This document shows positions 1 to 5,739 of a DNA stretch of 6,477 nt, piece by piece. The notes under the pieces are model-generated. The model was not told the origin of the DNA. It worked only from the letters and a program-made list of their open reading frames with translations, and ran no database searches. The translations under genes and the position numbers were made by a program. The stretch is from an uncultured Porphyromonas sp. (lineage in GTDB: Bacteria; Bacteroidota; Bacteroidia; Bacteroidales; Porphyromonadaceae), in the NCBI GenBank assembly GCA_945965245.1, contig CAMFNC010000012.1, positions 1-6,477 of the forward strand. The letters run 5' to 3'. Every line of letters starts with the position of its first letter. Positions within the stretch are counted from its first letter, which is position 1.

Positions 1-34
1 ATAAGCACAATAACAGACAAATCTGAAAGAGGAA

Positions 35-1555
35 GTGAAGGAAGATTTATTTGCAGTCATTGACCCGGGAAGCACCTTTTCCGTGGGAGTCGTGGGACGA
101 AAATTGCCGGACGGACGCGTATCGCCCATTGCCACACATACCGAACGCTCCATGGGATGCATCCGCCATGGATATATCTACAATATTGAAGCCACCGCCA
201 CGATTTTTAAGCGGATTATCGATAGCCTGAACAGCAGATTGGACGAGGGTGCCACCATTAAATCCATTTATCTGGGTTTGGGGTGCCAATCCATGCGCTC
301 GCACGCATTTACCTCCGGAATGGACTTGGGGGAAGAAGGCAAGGTTATCACTGCCGAACATTTGCAGACACTACGCCAGCGTGCCAGCAATGAGCAATAT
401 CACGGGCTTAGCGTAGTAAAAGTGGCAGACCCTCTATATTATGTGGATGGAAGGCCGGAAGTCAATCCACAAGGGATATTCTGTCATCACCTGGAAGTCT
501 GCTATCAGGTTGTCACCGTGCGCAGCAGCATCATGAAAAATCTGCACGATGTGGTGGAGAAATATCTTGGATTAGAATTGGCCGGTATTTTGGTTACACC
601 GATGGCCGAAGCCGAAATGGTGCTGACCAATGAGGAAAAGACTTTGGGATGTGCGCATGTGAATATCGGAGGGGGCTGTACCACATTGTCCATCTATCAG
701 AACCGCATGCTTGCAGCACTGTATGTGCTACCATTCGGTGGTCAGAATGTAACCCGAGACCTCACAGCACTTCGCTTTGTGGAGCAAGATGCCGAGCATC
801 TGAAATTAAAATATGTATCCATGACCCTGGAGGGCATTCGCGATAAATATGTTTCTATCGTTTCCAATGACCATAAAACAGAGCGCAAACTCAAGCAGCT
901 GGATATCAATCAGTATGCCGCGGCCAGAATGAATGAAATCACCTACAACTTCCTAAATCTCATCGAAGAAGCCGGCTATACTGAGAAATTGGGCGCAGGT
1001 ATGATTGTGACCGGCGGCGGAGCCATGCTGAACGGCTATATGGATCAACTGAAAAGTCAAATCGGAGTGGTGCGCCAAGGATTTCTGCGCAAAGAAACCG
1101 TGGATGAGATGAACGAAACTATCCGCAACGAAAAAGACGGCCGATATCTAACGGCATTGGCATTGCTTACCCAAGCAGAAAAACCATGCGTGAAATTCGT
1201 TGAAAAATCACTTACCGAAATGTTTGAGAGTGCTTCATCCTCACCCACTCATACAGGCCTCGACCCATCTCTCCGATCCGATTTTCACACCGACTCTGAT
1301 GGCGAAGAAGAATATTGGAGTGAAACTGACAAGCATTTCTCTGTTTTTGATGAAAGTGATGATACAGAGCAGGAAGTTCCCTCTACAGAACAACGACAAG
1401 AAGCGTATAAGAAACAAAATGAGGAATGGGAGAAAAACCGGGGGAAAATAACCAACCGCTCTTCACTCTTCGCCAAAGGGTTACGCAAAATGAGTGACAA
1501 GCTATCCGACCTCTTTAACGGCGATGAGGATGACGATGATAACGAACGAATTTAA
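35..1555 (+). CDS. ftsA: Cell division protein FtsA (actin-like membrane tether for FtsZ)
   Basis: FtsA is an actin-fold ATP-binding protein on the inner face of the cytoplasmic membrane. It anchors FtsZ filaments and recruits later division proteins. The actin-type motifs are visible: phosphate-1 around D10 (IDPGSTFSVG), phosphate-2 at 208-221 (HVNIGGGCTTLSIY) and the adenosine loop at 324-335 (IVTGGGAMLNGY). The FtsA-specific 1C domain lies at about 105-165, with PLYYVDG and a downstream NPQG. After about residue 395 comes an acidic, low-complexity linker, then a probable amphipathic membrane-targeting helix at about 477-494 (LFAKGLRKMSDKLSDLF) and an acidic tail. At 506 residues it is longer than the roughly 420 of E. 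coli FtsA because of this C-terminal region. The GTG start is chosen because an in-frame TAA lies at 11-13 with no ATG in between; a GA-rich stretch (AAAGAGGAA) abuts it. The usual Asp of phosphate-2 is replaced by N210. The stop is 23 bases before ftsZ, so the two are probably co-transcribed; the promoter lies outside the window. Confidence 0.96.
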   Translation: MKEDLFAVIDPGSTFSVGVVGRKLPDGRVSPIATHTERSMGCIRHGYIYNIEATATIFKRIIDSLNSRLDEGATIKSIYLGLGCQSMRSHAFTSGMDLGEEGKVITAEHLQTLRQRASNEQYHGLSVVKVADPLYYVDGRPEVNPQGIFCHHLEVCYQVVTVRSSIMKNLHDVVEKYLGLELAGILVTPMAEAEMVLTNEEKTLGCAHVNIGGGCTTLSIYQNRMLAALYVLPFGGQNVTRDLTALRFVEQDAEHLKLKYVSMTLEGIRDKYVSIVSNDHKTERKLKQLDINQYAAARMNEITYNFLNLIEEAGYTEKLGAGMIVTGGGAMLNGYMDQLKSQIGVVRQGFLRKETVDEMNETIRNEKDGRYLTALALLTQAEKPCVKFVEKSLTEMFESASSSPTHTGLDPSLRSDFHTDSDGEEEYWSETDKHFSVFDESDDTEQEVPSTEQRQEAYKKQNEEWEKNRGKITNRSSLFAKGLRKMSDKLSDLFNGDEDDDDNERI

Positions 1556-1578
1556 TCACAGATGAAAGGGTAATCACA

Positions 1579-2949
1579 ATGATAGAAAATAACAATCCAT
1601 TGATAGACTACGACTACGATCAGTCCGAAGAAGAACCCATCATCAAAGTGGTGGGCGTGGGCGGAGGCGGAGGCAATGCCGTAGAAAACATGTTCTCTAA
1701 ACAGAAAGTCAAAGATGTGGCTTTCCTGCTCTGCAATACGGACAAGCAGGCACTCAAGCGCAGCACGGTACCCAATCAACTGATTTTGGGGCCCAATGTA
1801 ACTTTGGGGCTCGGAGCCGGAAATCGTCCGGAAAGAGCACGCGAAGCAGCAGAAGCCAGCGAAAACGAAATAAGACAGGCATTGAAAGCCGGCGGCACGC
1901 AGATGGTATTCCTCACGGCCGGCATGGGTGGCGGCACCGGCACCGGAGCTGCACCCGTTATAGGTCGCTTGGCCATGGAAGAGGGATTGCTCACAGTAGG
2001 CATCGTTACCATCCCATTTCTTTTCGAAGGACGCAAAAAAATCTTACAAGCCTTGGAGGGTGTGCGCGAAATCCGAAAAAACGTGGACGCCCTCCTGGTG
2101 GTCAATAATGAGAAGCTAAGAAGCATCTATTCGGATCTATCACTATTCAACGCTTTCGACCGTGCTGACGAGACATTGCTCAATGCTGCCAAAGGGATTT
2201 CAGACATGATTACCAGCCCCGGCCGCATCAATCTAGACTTTGAAGACGTCAAAACCACACTTAAAGATGGTGGTGTGGCCATTATCAGTACCGGCTATGG
2301 CGAGGGCGAAAACCGTATGCAGAAAGCATTGGATCAAGCCTTGTGCTCCCCATTGCTCAACAATAATAATATCTATAAGGCTCGCCGCATATTGCTTAAT
2401 ATTTACCAGTCATCCGAATATCCCATCGGTACTTCCGAATTGGATCCGATTCATGAATTTTACAGCAAAATTGAAACCGGCTTCGATAATATTTGGGGTG
2501 CTTGTGTGGATGATAGTTTGGGTGAAAAGGTTGCAGTTACCGTGTTGGCATCCGGTTTTGACCTCGATACTACCACCGATAGCATTACACAAGGCACGGG
2601 ATTGGAAAAGAGTTTGGTTTCCTCTCTAAGCACCAACCAAGAAGAAATCACCCGCGTCAAACAAGAGAATGACCTAATCGGCAGCTATTACGGCTCCGAC
2701 AGTCTGGCACGGAAGATTTTCAAACCCGTACTGCTCCGAATGGACGAATTGGATGATGAAGACATCATCGCTATCATGGAAGAAACGCCCACTCTACATC
2801 GCAACAATAAACCCATTGAAGAGGTGCGCAGCCGCCGTGCCATCGGTCGCAAAGAAGCTATGTATCAGCAACCACTGACTCATACGAAACCTGAAGCTCC
2901 CACATCGTCTACAAGCAACATCGGTTCAGGACGAACCATCAAGTTTTAA
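1579..2949 (+). CDS. ftsZ: Cell division protein FtsZ (tubulin-like GTPase)
   Basis: FtsZ polymerises with GTP into the cytokinetic ring at mid-cell. The GTPase domain starts after a short acidic N-terminal tail with VVGVGGGGGNAVENM (24-38). The tubulin signature GGGTGTG is at 117-123. The T7 synergy loop NLDFEDV is at 218-224, with D220 and D223 in the places of the catalytic aspartates that act on the neighbouring subunit's GTP. The C-terminal tubulin-like subdomain runs to about residue 330. A variable linker follows, with a segment LDDEDIIAIMEETPTLHR (391-408) that resembles the family's conserved C-terminal peptide but lies about 50 residues before the end. The protein then finishes with a Ser/Thr/Pro-rich tail ending in TIKF. 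The length of 456 residues is usual for Bacteroidales, which exceed the 383 of E. coli. The ATG is supported by the short ftsA gap, which contains GAAAGGG upstream, and by the typical N-terminus. It is probably transcribed with ftsA. Confidence 0.98.
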   Translation: MIENNNPLIDYDYDQSEEEPIIKVVGVGGGGGNAVENMFSKQKVKDVAFLLCNTDKQALKRSTVPNQLILGPNVTLGLGAGNRPERAREAAEASENEIRQALKAGGTQMVFLTAGMGGGTGTGAAPVIGRLAMEEGLLTVGIVTIPFLFEGRKKILQALEGVREIRKNVDALLVVNNEKLRSIYSDLSLFNAFDRADETLLNAAKGISDMITSPGRINLDFEDVKTTLKDGGVAIISTGYGEGENRMQKALDQALCSPLLNNNNIYKARRILLNIYQSSEYPIGTSELDPIHEFYSKIETGFDNIWGACVDDSLGEKVAVTVLASGFDLDTTTDSITQGTGLEKSLVSSLSTNQEEITRVKQENDLIGSYYGSDSLARKIFKPVLLRMDELDDEDIIAIMEETPTLHRNNKPIEEVRSRRAIGRKEAMYQQPLTHTKPEAPTSSTSNIGSGRTIKF

Positions 2950-2975
2950 TCAAACCCAATACAGTTCAAAACATC

Positions 2976-3425
2976 ATGTCACTATTCGATCAGATCAGCA
3001 ATGATATCAAGACCGCCATGTTGGCTCGCGACAAAGTTCGTTTGGAAGCGCTGCGCGGTGCAAAAAAAGAATTTCTGGAAGCCAAAACGGCCAAAGGTTC
3101 CAATGGAGAACTTTCGGACGAACAAGCTCTGAAGATTATTCAAAAGATGGTAAAGCAGCGTCAGGAATCGGCTGCTATCTATACAGAAAACGGCAGAACT
3201 GAAATGGCGGATGCCGAAAAAGCCGAAGCCGCTGTGCTCACAGAGTATCTGCCCAAACAGATGAGTCGTGAAGAGCTGGTTCCCATTCTAAAAAATCTAA
3301 TTGACGAATTAGGAGTGACTGATGCCAAGATGATGGGTAAGGTAATTGGTGTAGCTCAAAAACTACTGGCCGGCAAGGCCGAAGGTCGCACCATCAGTGA
3401 ACTCGTAAAGGAACTCCTCTCCTAA
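2976..3425 (+). CDS. yqeY: GatB/YqeY domain-containing protein
   Basis: This is a small cytosolic, mostly helical protein of the YqeY family, which shares a domain with the C-terminal tRNA-binding part of GatB, a subunit of the tRNA-dependent amidotransferase. The full length of 149 residues is normal for the stand-alone family. Recognition rests on the N-terminal helix MSLFDQISNDIKTAMLARDK, the central block KQRQESAAIYTENGR (60-74) followed by an Ala/Glu-rich helix and EYLPKQMS (90-97), and the C-terminal MMGKVIGVAQKLLAGKAEGR (119-138), where related proteins carry a GKVM-type motif. It starts 26 bases after ftsZ on the same strand and probably ends that transcript; this position after ftsZ is common in Bacteroidetes. 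The biochemical role of stand-alone YqeY is not established; a link to tRNA or amidotransferase function is only suggested by homology. The family call is secure, the function is not. Confidence 0.92.
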   Translation: MSLFDQISNDIKTAMLARDKVRLEALRGAKKEFLEAKTAKGSNGELSDEQALKIIQKMVKQRQESAAIYTENGRTEMADAEKAEAAVLTEYLPKQMSREELVPILKNLIDELGVTDAKMMGKVIGVAQKLLAGKAEGRTISELVKELLS

Positions 3426-3493
3426 TCATTCTGACATCCACATTAAAAAAGGTCTAAATCCTCGTCATGGTATTTCGATTTTTATACTGTATA

Positions 3494-3577
3494 GATACTG
3501 TCCCGAAAAAGAGTGTAAGCCCCAAGAATGTTAATTTTGTAGGGTATTGTCCCTTACACACTTTTTAGGACAATACC
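3494..3577. repeat. Short inverted-repeat element, possible IS end remnant or MITE-like sequence
   Basis: Two long imperfect inverted repeats bracket about 33 bases. The left arm (3494-3519) contains CTGTCCCGAAAAAGAGTGTA. The right arm (3553-3577), read on the opposite strand, contains TTGTCCTAAAAAGTGTGTA. I count about 21 identical positions over 26 aligned columns with one single-base gap. The pattern (GTCC, a run of A, then GTGTAAG) resembles terminal inverted repeats of bacterial insertion sequences, some IS256-type ends in particular, but that assignment is from memory. There is no transposase gene, and the 8 bases on either side (ACTGTATA and ATTTCAGC) do not match, so no target duplication is visible. 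It could be a deleted IS, a small non-autonomous element, or a native hairpin that mimics one. Confidence 0.5.
3543..3577. repeat. Perfect 10-base-pair hairpin inside the inverted-repeat element
   Basis: GGTATTGTCC at 3543-3552 is exactly complementary to GGACAATACC at 3568-3577, leaving a 15-base loop. The left arm repeats the outer tip of the left terminal repeat (GATACTGTCC at 3494-3503), so three copies of the same tip occur within 84 bases. No T-run follows on the + strand, so it is a poor intrinsic terminator. Confidence 0.75.
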
Positions 3578-3687
3578 ATTTCAGCGATTGAGGTGTCCAT
3601 CCGTATCCTTTTTGACTTTTATCGGACAGCAGTAGTAGTATTTATTTAGAACGAGACACGAATGCTACTCTTGGGACGAGGGAGGTT

Positions 3688-3734
3688 GGAAACAAAAAAG
3701 GCTGCTCCGATATGGAGTAGCCTTTTTTGTTTCC
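3688..3734. terminator. Bidirectional rho-independent terminator between yqeY and rpsO
   Basis: The arms at 3688-3708 and 3714-3734 form a 21-base-pair stem with a single G-T pair (3704/3718) and a GATAT loop. The stem core is GGCTGCTCC against GGAGTAGCC. Each arm carries a six-base homopolymer run (AAAAAA at 3694-3699, TTTTTT at 3723-3728), so a U-rich tract follows the GC-rich core on whichever strand is read. It begins 11 bases beyond the rpsO stop and is well placed to end rpsO transcription leftward. It would also stop ftsA-ftsZ-yqeY read-through coming from the left. Confidence 0.9.
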
Positions 3735-3745
3735 CGATATGCCGA

Positions 3746-4015
3746 TTAGCGACGGATGCCTAATTCTTTGATAATCGCACGGTAACGTTCGATGTCGGTC
3801 TTGATTAGATAGTCCAACAGACGACGACGCTTACCTACCAACATTTTCAGTGCACGTGAAGTGTTGTGGTCTTTGCGATTTTTTTTCAGGTGCTCGGTCA
3901 AGTGAGCAATGCGGAAAGAGAAGAGAGCAATCTGGCTCTCTGCGCTACCGGTATTGGTAGCACTTTTGCCATACTTTTCAAAAAGTTCGGCTTTTTTAGC
4001 GGAGTCTAAATACAT
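3746..4015 (-). CDS. rpsO: 30S ribosomal protein S15
   Basis: S15 is a primary 16S rRNA-binding protein of the small-subunit platform; it binds a three-way junction of the central domain and contributes to a bridge with the 50S subunit. At 89 residues it has exactly the usual length and four-helix layout. Recognisable blocks are NTGSAESQIA (21-30), HLKKNRKDHNTSRALKML (42-59) with the rRNA-contacting His/Asp/Ser residues, and GKRRRLLDYL (61-70), ending in ELGIRR. The ATG at 4015-4013 is the family's normal start, preceded by an A-rich stretch (CTAAAAAA) as is common in Bacteroidetes, where Shine-Dalgarno sequences matter little. It has its own promoter in the gap upstream and a strong terminator directly downstream, so it is probably a single-gene unit. 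S15 represses its own translation in several bacteria; whether the leader here does so is unknown. Confidence 0.98.
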   Translation of the reverse strand: MYLDSAKKAELFEKYGKSATNTGSAESQIALFSFRIAHLTEHLKKNRKDHNTSRALKMLVGKRRRLLDYLIKTDIERYRAIIKELGIRR

Positions 4016-4028
4016 TTTTTTAGCTCTA

Positions 4029-4041
4029 ATTGTTAAACAAT
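4029..4041. promoter_or_regulatory. 13-base dyad just upstream of the rpsO start codon
   Basis: ATTGTTAAACAAT is a perfect inverted repeat around a single central base. It lies 13 bases before the rpsO ATG, inside the predicted untranslated leader. The one-base centre makes it unlikely to fold as a tight RNA hairpin, so it is either a protein-binding DNA dyad or chance in AT-rich sequence. Further upstream in the leader, CCGT and GCGG (reading the - strand) around CATG, within 4056-4067, could form a small 4-base-pair hairpin that also includes a G-T pair. Confidence 0.3.
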
Positions 4042-4077
4042 AATGCTACGCCCGCCATGACGGAGGTAGATCGGGGG

Positions 4078-4085
4078 CAAAGGTA
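4078..4085 (-). promoter_or_regulatory. rpsO: Bacteroidetes-type -7 promoter box for rpsO
   Basis: On the - strand the sequence reads TACCTTTG, a full match to the TAnnTTTG -7 element used by the primary sigma factor of Bacteroidetes. It lies 62 bases upstream of the rpsO ATG and outside the fabK-like coding region, giving a predicted transcript start near 4072-4075 and a leader of roughly 58 bases. The -33 region is weak: only a TG about 20 bases further upstream (near 4106) can be aligned with the TTTG/TTG element. An AT-rich spacer (AATATTTTATA) lies between. Confidence 0.65.
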
Positions 4086-4140
4086 TATAAAATATTGTTA
4101 CCCTGCACTTTTCTATCCCGATACAGCTTTAATTTGTGAC

Positions 4141-5085
4141 CTAAATTTGGTTGAAGAGTCGAGTGGTCGCAGTTTTGTAGCTCCGGATGAGGTCTTGAAA
4201 GATGTCCTCCACTGTTTCGGGTTGCTTGACCAATGAGGCCACTTGACCGATTTCCAGTTCTCCCTCGTCCATGTCGCCTTCGAAGATGCCTTTTTTGGCT
4301 CTGCCTTTGCCCAGATGCATACGTAATTCGTCGGCACTTCTGCCTTCACGCTCCATTTCCAGCACTTCGTTGCAGAACTTATTGCGCATCAGGCGCACCG
4401 GTGCCAACTGCTTTAGGGTGAGTACAGTGCACCCTTCTGCCATGCTGCGAGCCATATCTTTGAATGCTTCGCTGGCCGAGCTTTCGGCAGCCAGGGCAAA
4501 TCGTGAACCGATTTGGATGCCATCGGCTCCCAGAGCCATGGCCGCGACCCAACTGCGACCATCGTAAATGCCGCCGGCAGCCACCAAGGGAATATCCAAA
4601 GCTGCTGCCACGGCGGGGATTAGCACCATCGTGGTTAATTCCTCACGACCATTGTGTCCGCCAGCTTCGAAGCCTTCTGCCACCACGGCATCCACTCCGG
4701 CCTCCTGTGCCTTGAGGGCAAATTTGGTATTGCTCACCACGTGTAAGACTTTGATGCCTGCATCATGCAGTTTTTGTGTATAGGTTTTTGGATTGCCGGC
4801 AGAGGTGACAACCACCGGAACTTTTTCTGTAATGATGATGTCGATAATTTTGTCCAGTTCCGGATAGAGCATCGGCACGTTTACACCAAAAGGCTTATCG
4901 GTGGCTTGGCGGCACTTGCGGATATGCTCCACTAATGTTTCGGGGTGCATGGAGCCAGCACCAATAAGCCCCAGGCCTCCTTGGTTGCTCACGGCAGCAG
5001 CTAATCTCCAGCCGCTGCACCAGACCATACCTCCCGATATAATAGGGTATTGGATACCCAGTAAATCACAAAGTCTATTCTTCAT
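4141..5085 (-). CDS. fabK: FabK-like enoyl-ACP reductase II (NAD(P)H-dependent flavin oxidoreductase)
   Basis: This is an FMN-dependent TIM-barrel enzyme of the nitronate monooxygenase/2-nitropropane dioxygenase superfamily. The FabK branch reduces trans-2-enoyl-ACP to acyl-ACP in the last step of each fatty-acid elongation cycle. FabK signs are the N-terminal LLGIQYPIISGGMVW (8-22), GGLGLIGAG (36-44), KPFGVNVPM (64-72), EAGGH (140-144) with H144 at the conserved catalytic-type histidine, the phosphate-binding AAGGIYDG (169-176) and GADGIQIGSRF (186-196), and the C-terminal KKGIFEGDMDEGELEIGQV, which resembles the matching FabK segment. Length is 314 residues with the ATG at 5085-5083. A longer in-frame start at 5166 would add 27 residues with no family likeness and overlap the upstream gene. 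It follows that gene by 34 bases. FabK is known as the enoyl-ACP reductase of Porphyromonas gingivalis, which suits this role. Nitronate monooxygenase activity is the main alternative. Confidence 0.87.
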   Translation of the reverse strand: MKNRLCDLLGIQYPIISGGMVWCSGWRLAAAVSNQGGLGLIGAGSMHPETLVEHIRKCRQATDKPFGVNVPMLYPELDKIIDIIITEKVPVVVTSAGNPKTYTQKLHDAGIKVLHVVSNTKFALKAQEAGVDAVVAEGFEAGGHNGREELTTMVLIPAVAAALDIPLVAAGGIYDGRSWVAAMALGADGIQIGSRFALAAESSASEAFKDMARSMAEGCTVLTLKQLAPVRLMRNKFCNEVLEMEREGRSADELRMHLGKGRAKKGIFEGDMDEGELEIGQVASLVKQPETVEDIFQDLIRSYKTATTRLFNQI

Positions 5086-5119
5086 AAAATGTTTAAATGA
5101 AAATGATAAAAAGAGGTTC

Positions 5120-5728
5120 TTACAGATTAATTTCTTCCAATGCCACCAGCTTATTGACAATGGCATAGATGGTCAGACCGCTGGCACTGTGTATCTGTAA
5201 TTTTTTGGAGATGTTGCGTCGGTGCGTAATCACGGTGTGAGCAGAAAGGAAGAGTTGCTGGGCTATCTCCTTATTGGTCATACCCTTGACCACACAGATG
5301 ATGATTTCCCGCTCGCGCGGAGTGAGCGATTCGGGGTCAGCTGCCGATGAGCCGTCCTCGATTTGAGGTGTGTGCATCAGCATCTCGATTTGCTCTTGGA
5401 GCTCTTCCGAAGTCAGTCCGAACACATTGAGCACACCGCCATAATACCGAAAGAGTGAGGCATTGTAACTTTGTCCCACGATGGCCAGTGTCTTGGCGCC
5501 TTCGGGCAGAAGGATATTTTCCATGCGTATACCGCACAGCAGAGGGCTTAGGATATATAGATCCGAAGCCGTCACCTGTGCATCCGCTGCCAGTTCCAAG
5601 AGGTCTTCTTTGACGGAGTTGATGGTGATTTTGTATTGTGTAAGCCGTTTAAGCATCGATTCCAAGCCGATACGAATAACTTCCGATGGCTCGGCGATGG
5701 TGATTCTCAAATTCTTGGTCATTCCCAT
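5120..5728 (-). CDS. LuxR-family transcriptional regulator with degenerate receiver domain
   Basis: This is a 202-residue DNA-binding protein laid out like a NarL/FixJ response regulator. The C-terminal LuxR-type helix-turn-helix (about 135-197) is clear: LTPREREIIICVVKGMTNKE opens it, IAQQLFLSAHTVITHRR (155-171) spans the turn and recognition helix, and ISKKL follows. The N-terminal 1-120 has receiver-like order (ITIAEPSEVIRIGLESML, then SDLYILSPLL, then FGLTSEELQEQI), but the key residues are changed. The acidic pair is E13-P14, the phosphoacceptor Asp position aligns with S61, and the conserved Lys aligns with G104. Ordinary histidine-kinase phosphorylation therefore looks unlikely, and control by ligand, partner protein or abundance is more plausible. 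No kinase gene is in the window. It lies 11 bases after the hemerythrin-like gene and 34 bases before fabK on the same strand, so the three are probably co-transcribed. Its targets cannot be read from the sequence. ATG at 5728 is preferred; ATG at 5722 is possible. Confidence 0.88.
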   Translation of the reverse strand: MGMTKNLRITIAEPSEVIRIGLESMLKRLTQYKITINSVKEDLLELAADAQVTASDLYILSPLLCGIRMENILLPEGAKTLAIVGQSYNASLFRYYGGVLNVFGLTSEELQEQIEMLMHTPQIEDGSSAADPESLTPREREIIICVVKGMTNKEIAQQLFLSAHTVITHRRNISKKLQIHSASGLTIYAIVNKLVALEEINL

Positions 5729-5739
5729 AAGCCCTATTG

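Larger units (their letters stand above)
3426..3745. other. Gene-free region between convergent genes
   Basis: These 320 bases lie between the 3' ends of the yqeY-like gene and rpsO. No reading frame here looks like a real protein; all frames are broken by stops within short distances. The region holds an inverted-repeat structure (3494-3577), a weak hairpin with 9-base arms at 3634-3642 and 3661-3669 (one G-T pair, 18-base loop), and a strong terminator (3688-3734). Just left of the inverted repeat is the 11-base palindrome TATACTGTATA (3483-3493). Its ATACTGT is repeated 11 bases further on inside the left repeat arm. The remaining sequence, including about 50 bases after yqeY, shows nothing recognisable. 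Confidence 0.7.

Noticed and set aside
1..34. Possible end of an upstream ftsQ gene
   Set aside because: ftsQ usually precedes ftsA, and stops occur at 2-4, 24-26 and 61-63 in the other frames, but too few codons are present to decide which, if any, ends a gene.
1776..2126. Antisense reading frame of 116 codons inside ftsZ
   Set aside because: It lies wholly within a clear gene, is low-complexity and resembles no protein family; it is a by-product of ftsZ codon composition.
3483..3501. Direct repeat ATACTGT (3484-3490 and 3495-3501) as a target-site duplication
   Set aside because: The second copy lies inside the left arm and there is no partner on the right flank, so it does not mark insertion of the element.
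3634..3669. Hairpin with 9-base arms as a terminator for yqeY
   Set aside because: It has a long 18-base loop, a weak AT-rich stem and no following T-run; the hairpin at 3688-3734 is far better.
3578..3690. Possible broken transposase fragment to the right of the inverted repeat
   Set aside because: One frame is open for about 24 codons, but the peptide matches no transposase motif I know and then meets a stop; not enough to call a pseudogene.
4030..4236. A + strand reading frame of 68 codons running from the rpsO leader into fabK
   Set aside because: It covers the rpsO promoter and the antisense of the fabK 3' end, and shows no family likeness.
4233..4783. Several + strand reading frames opposite fabK
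   Set aside because: All overlap the fabK coding sequence, are Pro/Ala/Arg/Ser-rich and have no recognisable domains.
5086..5166. Longer fabK start at 5166 giving 27 extra residues
   Set aside because: The added residues show no FabK likeness, overlap the end of the LuxR-type gene, and the normal FabK N-terminus begins at the ATG at 5085.
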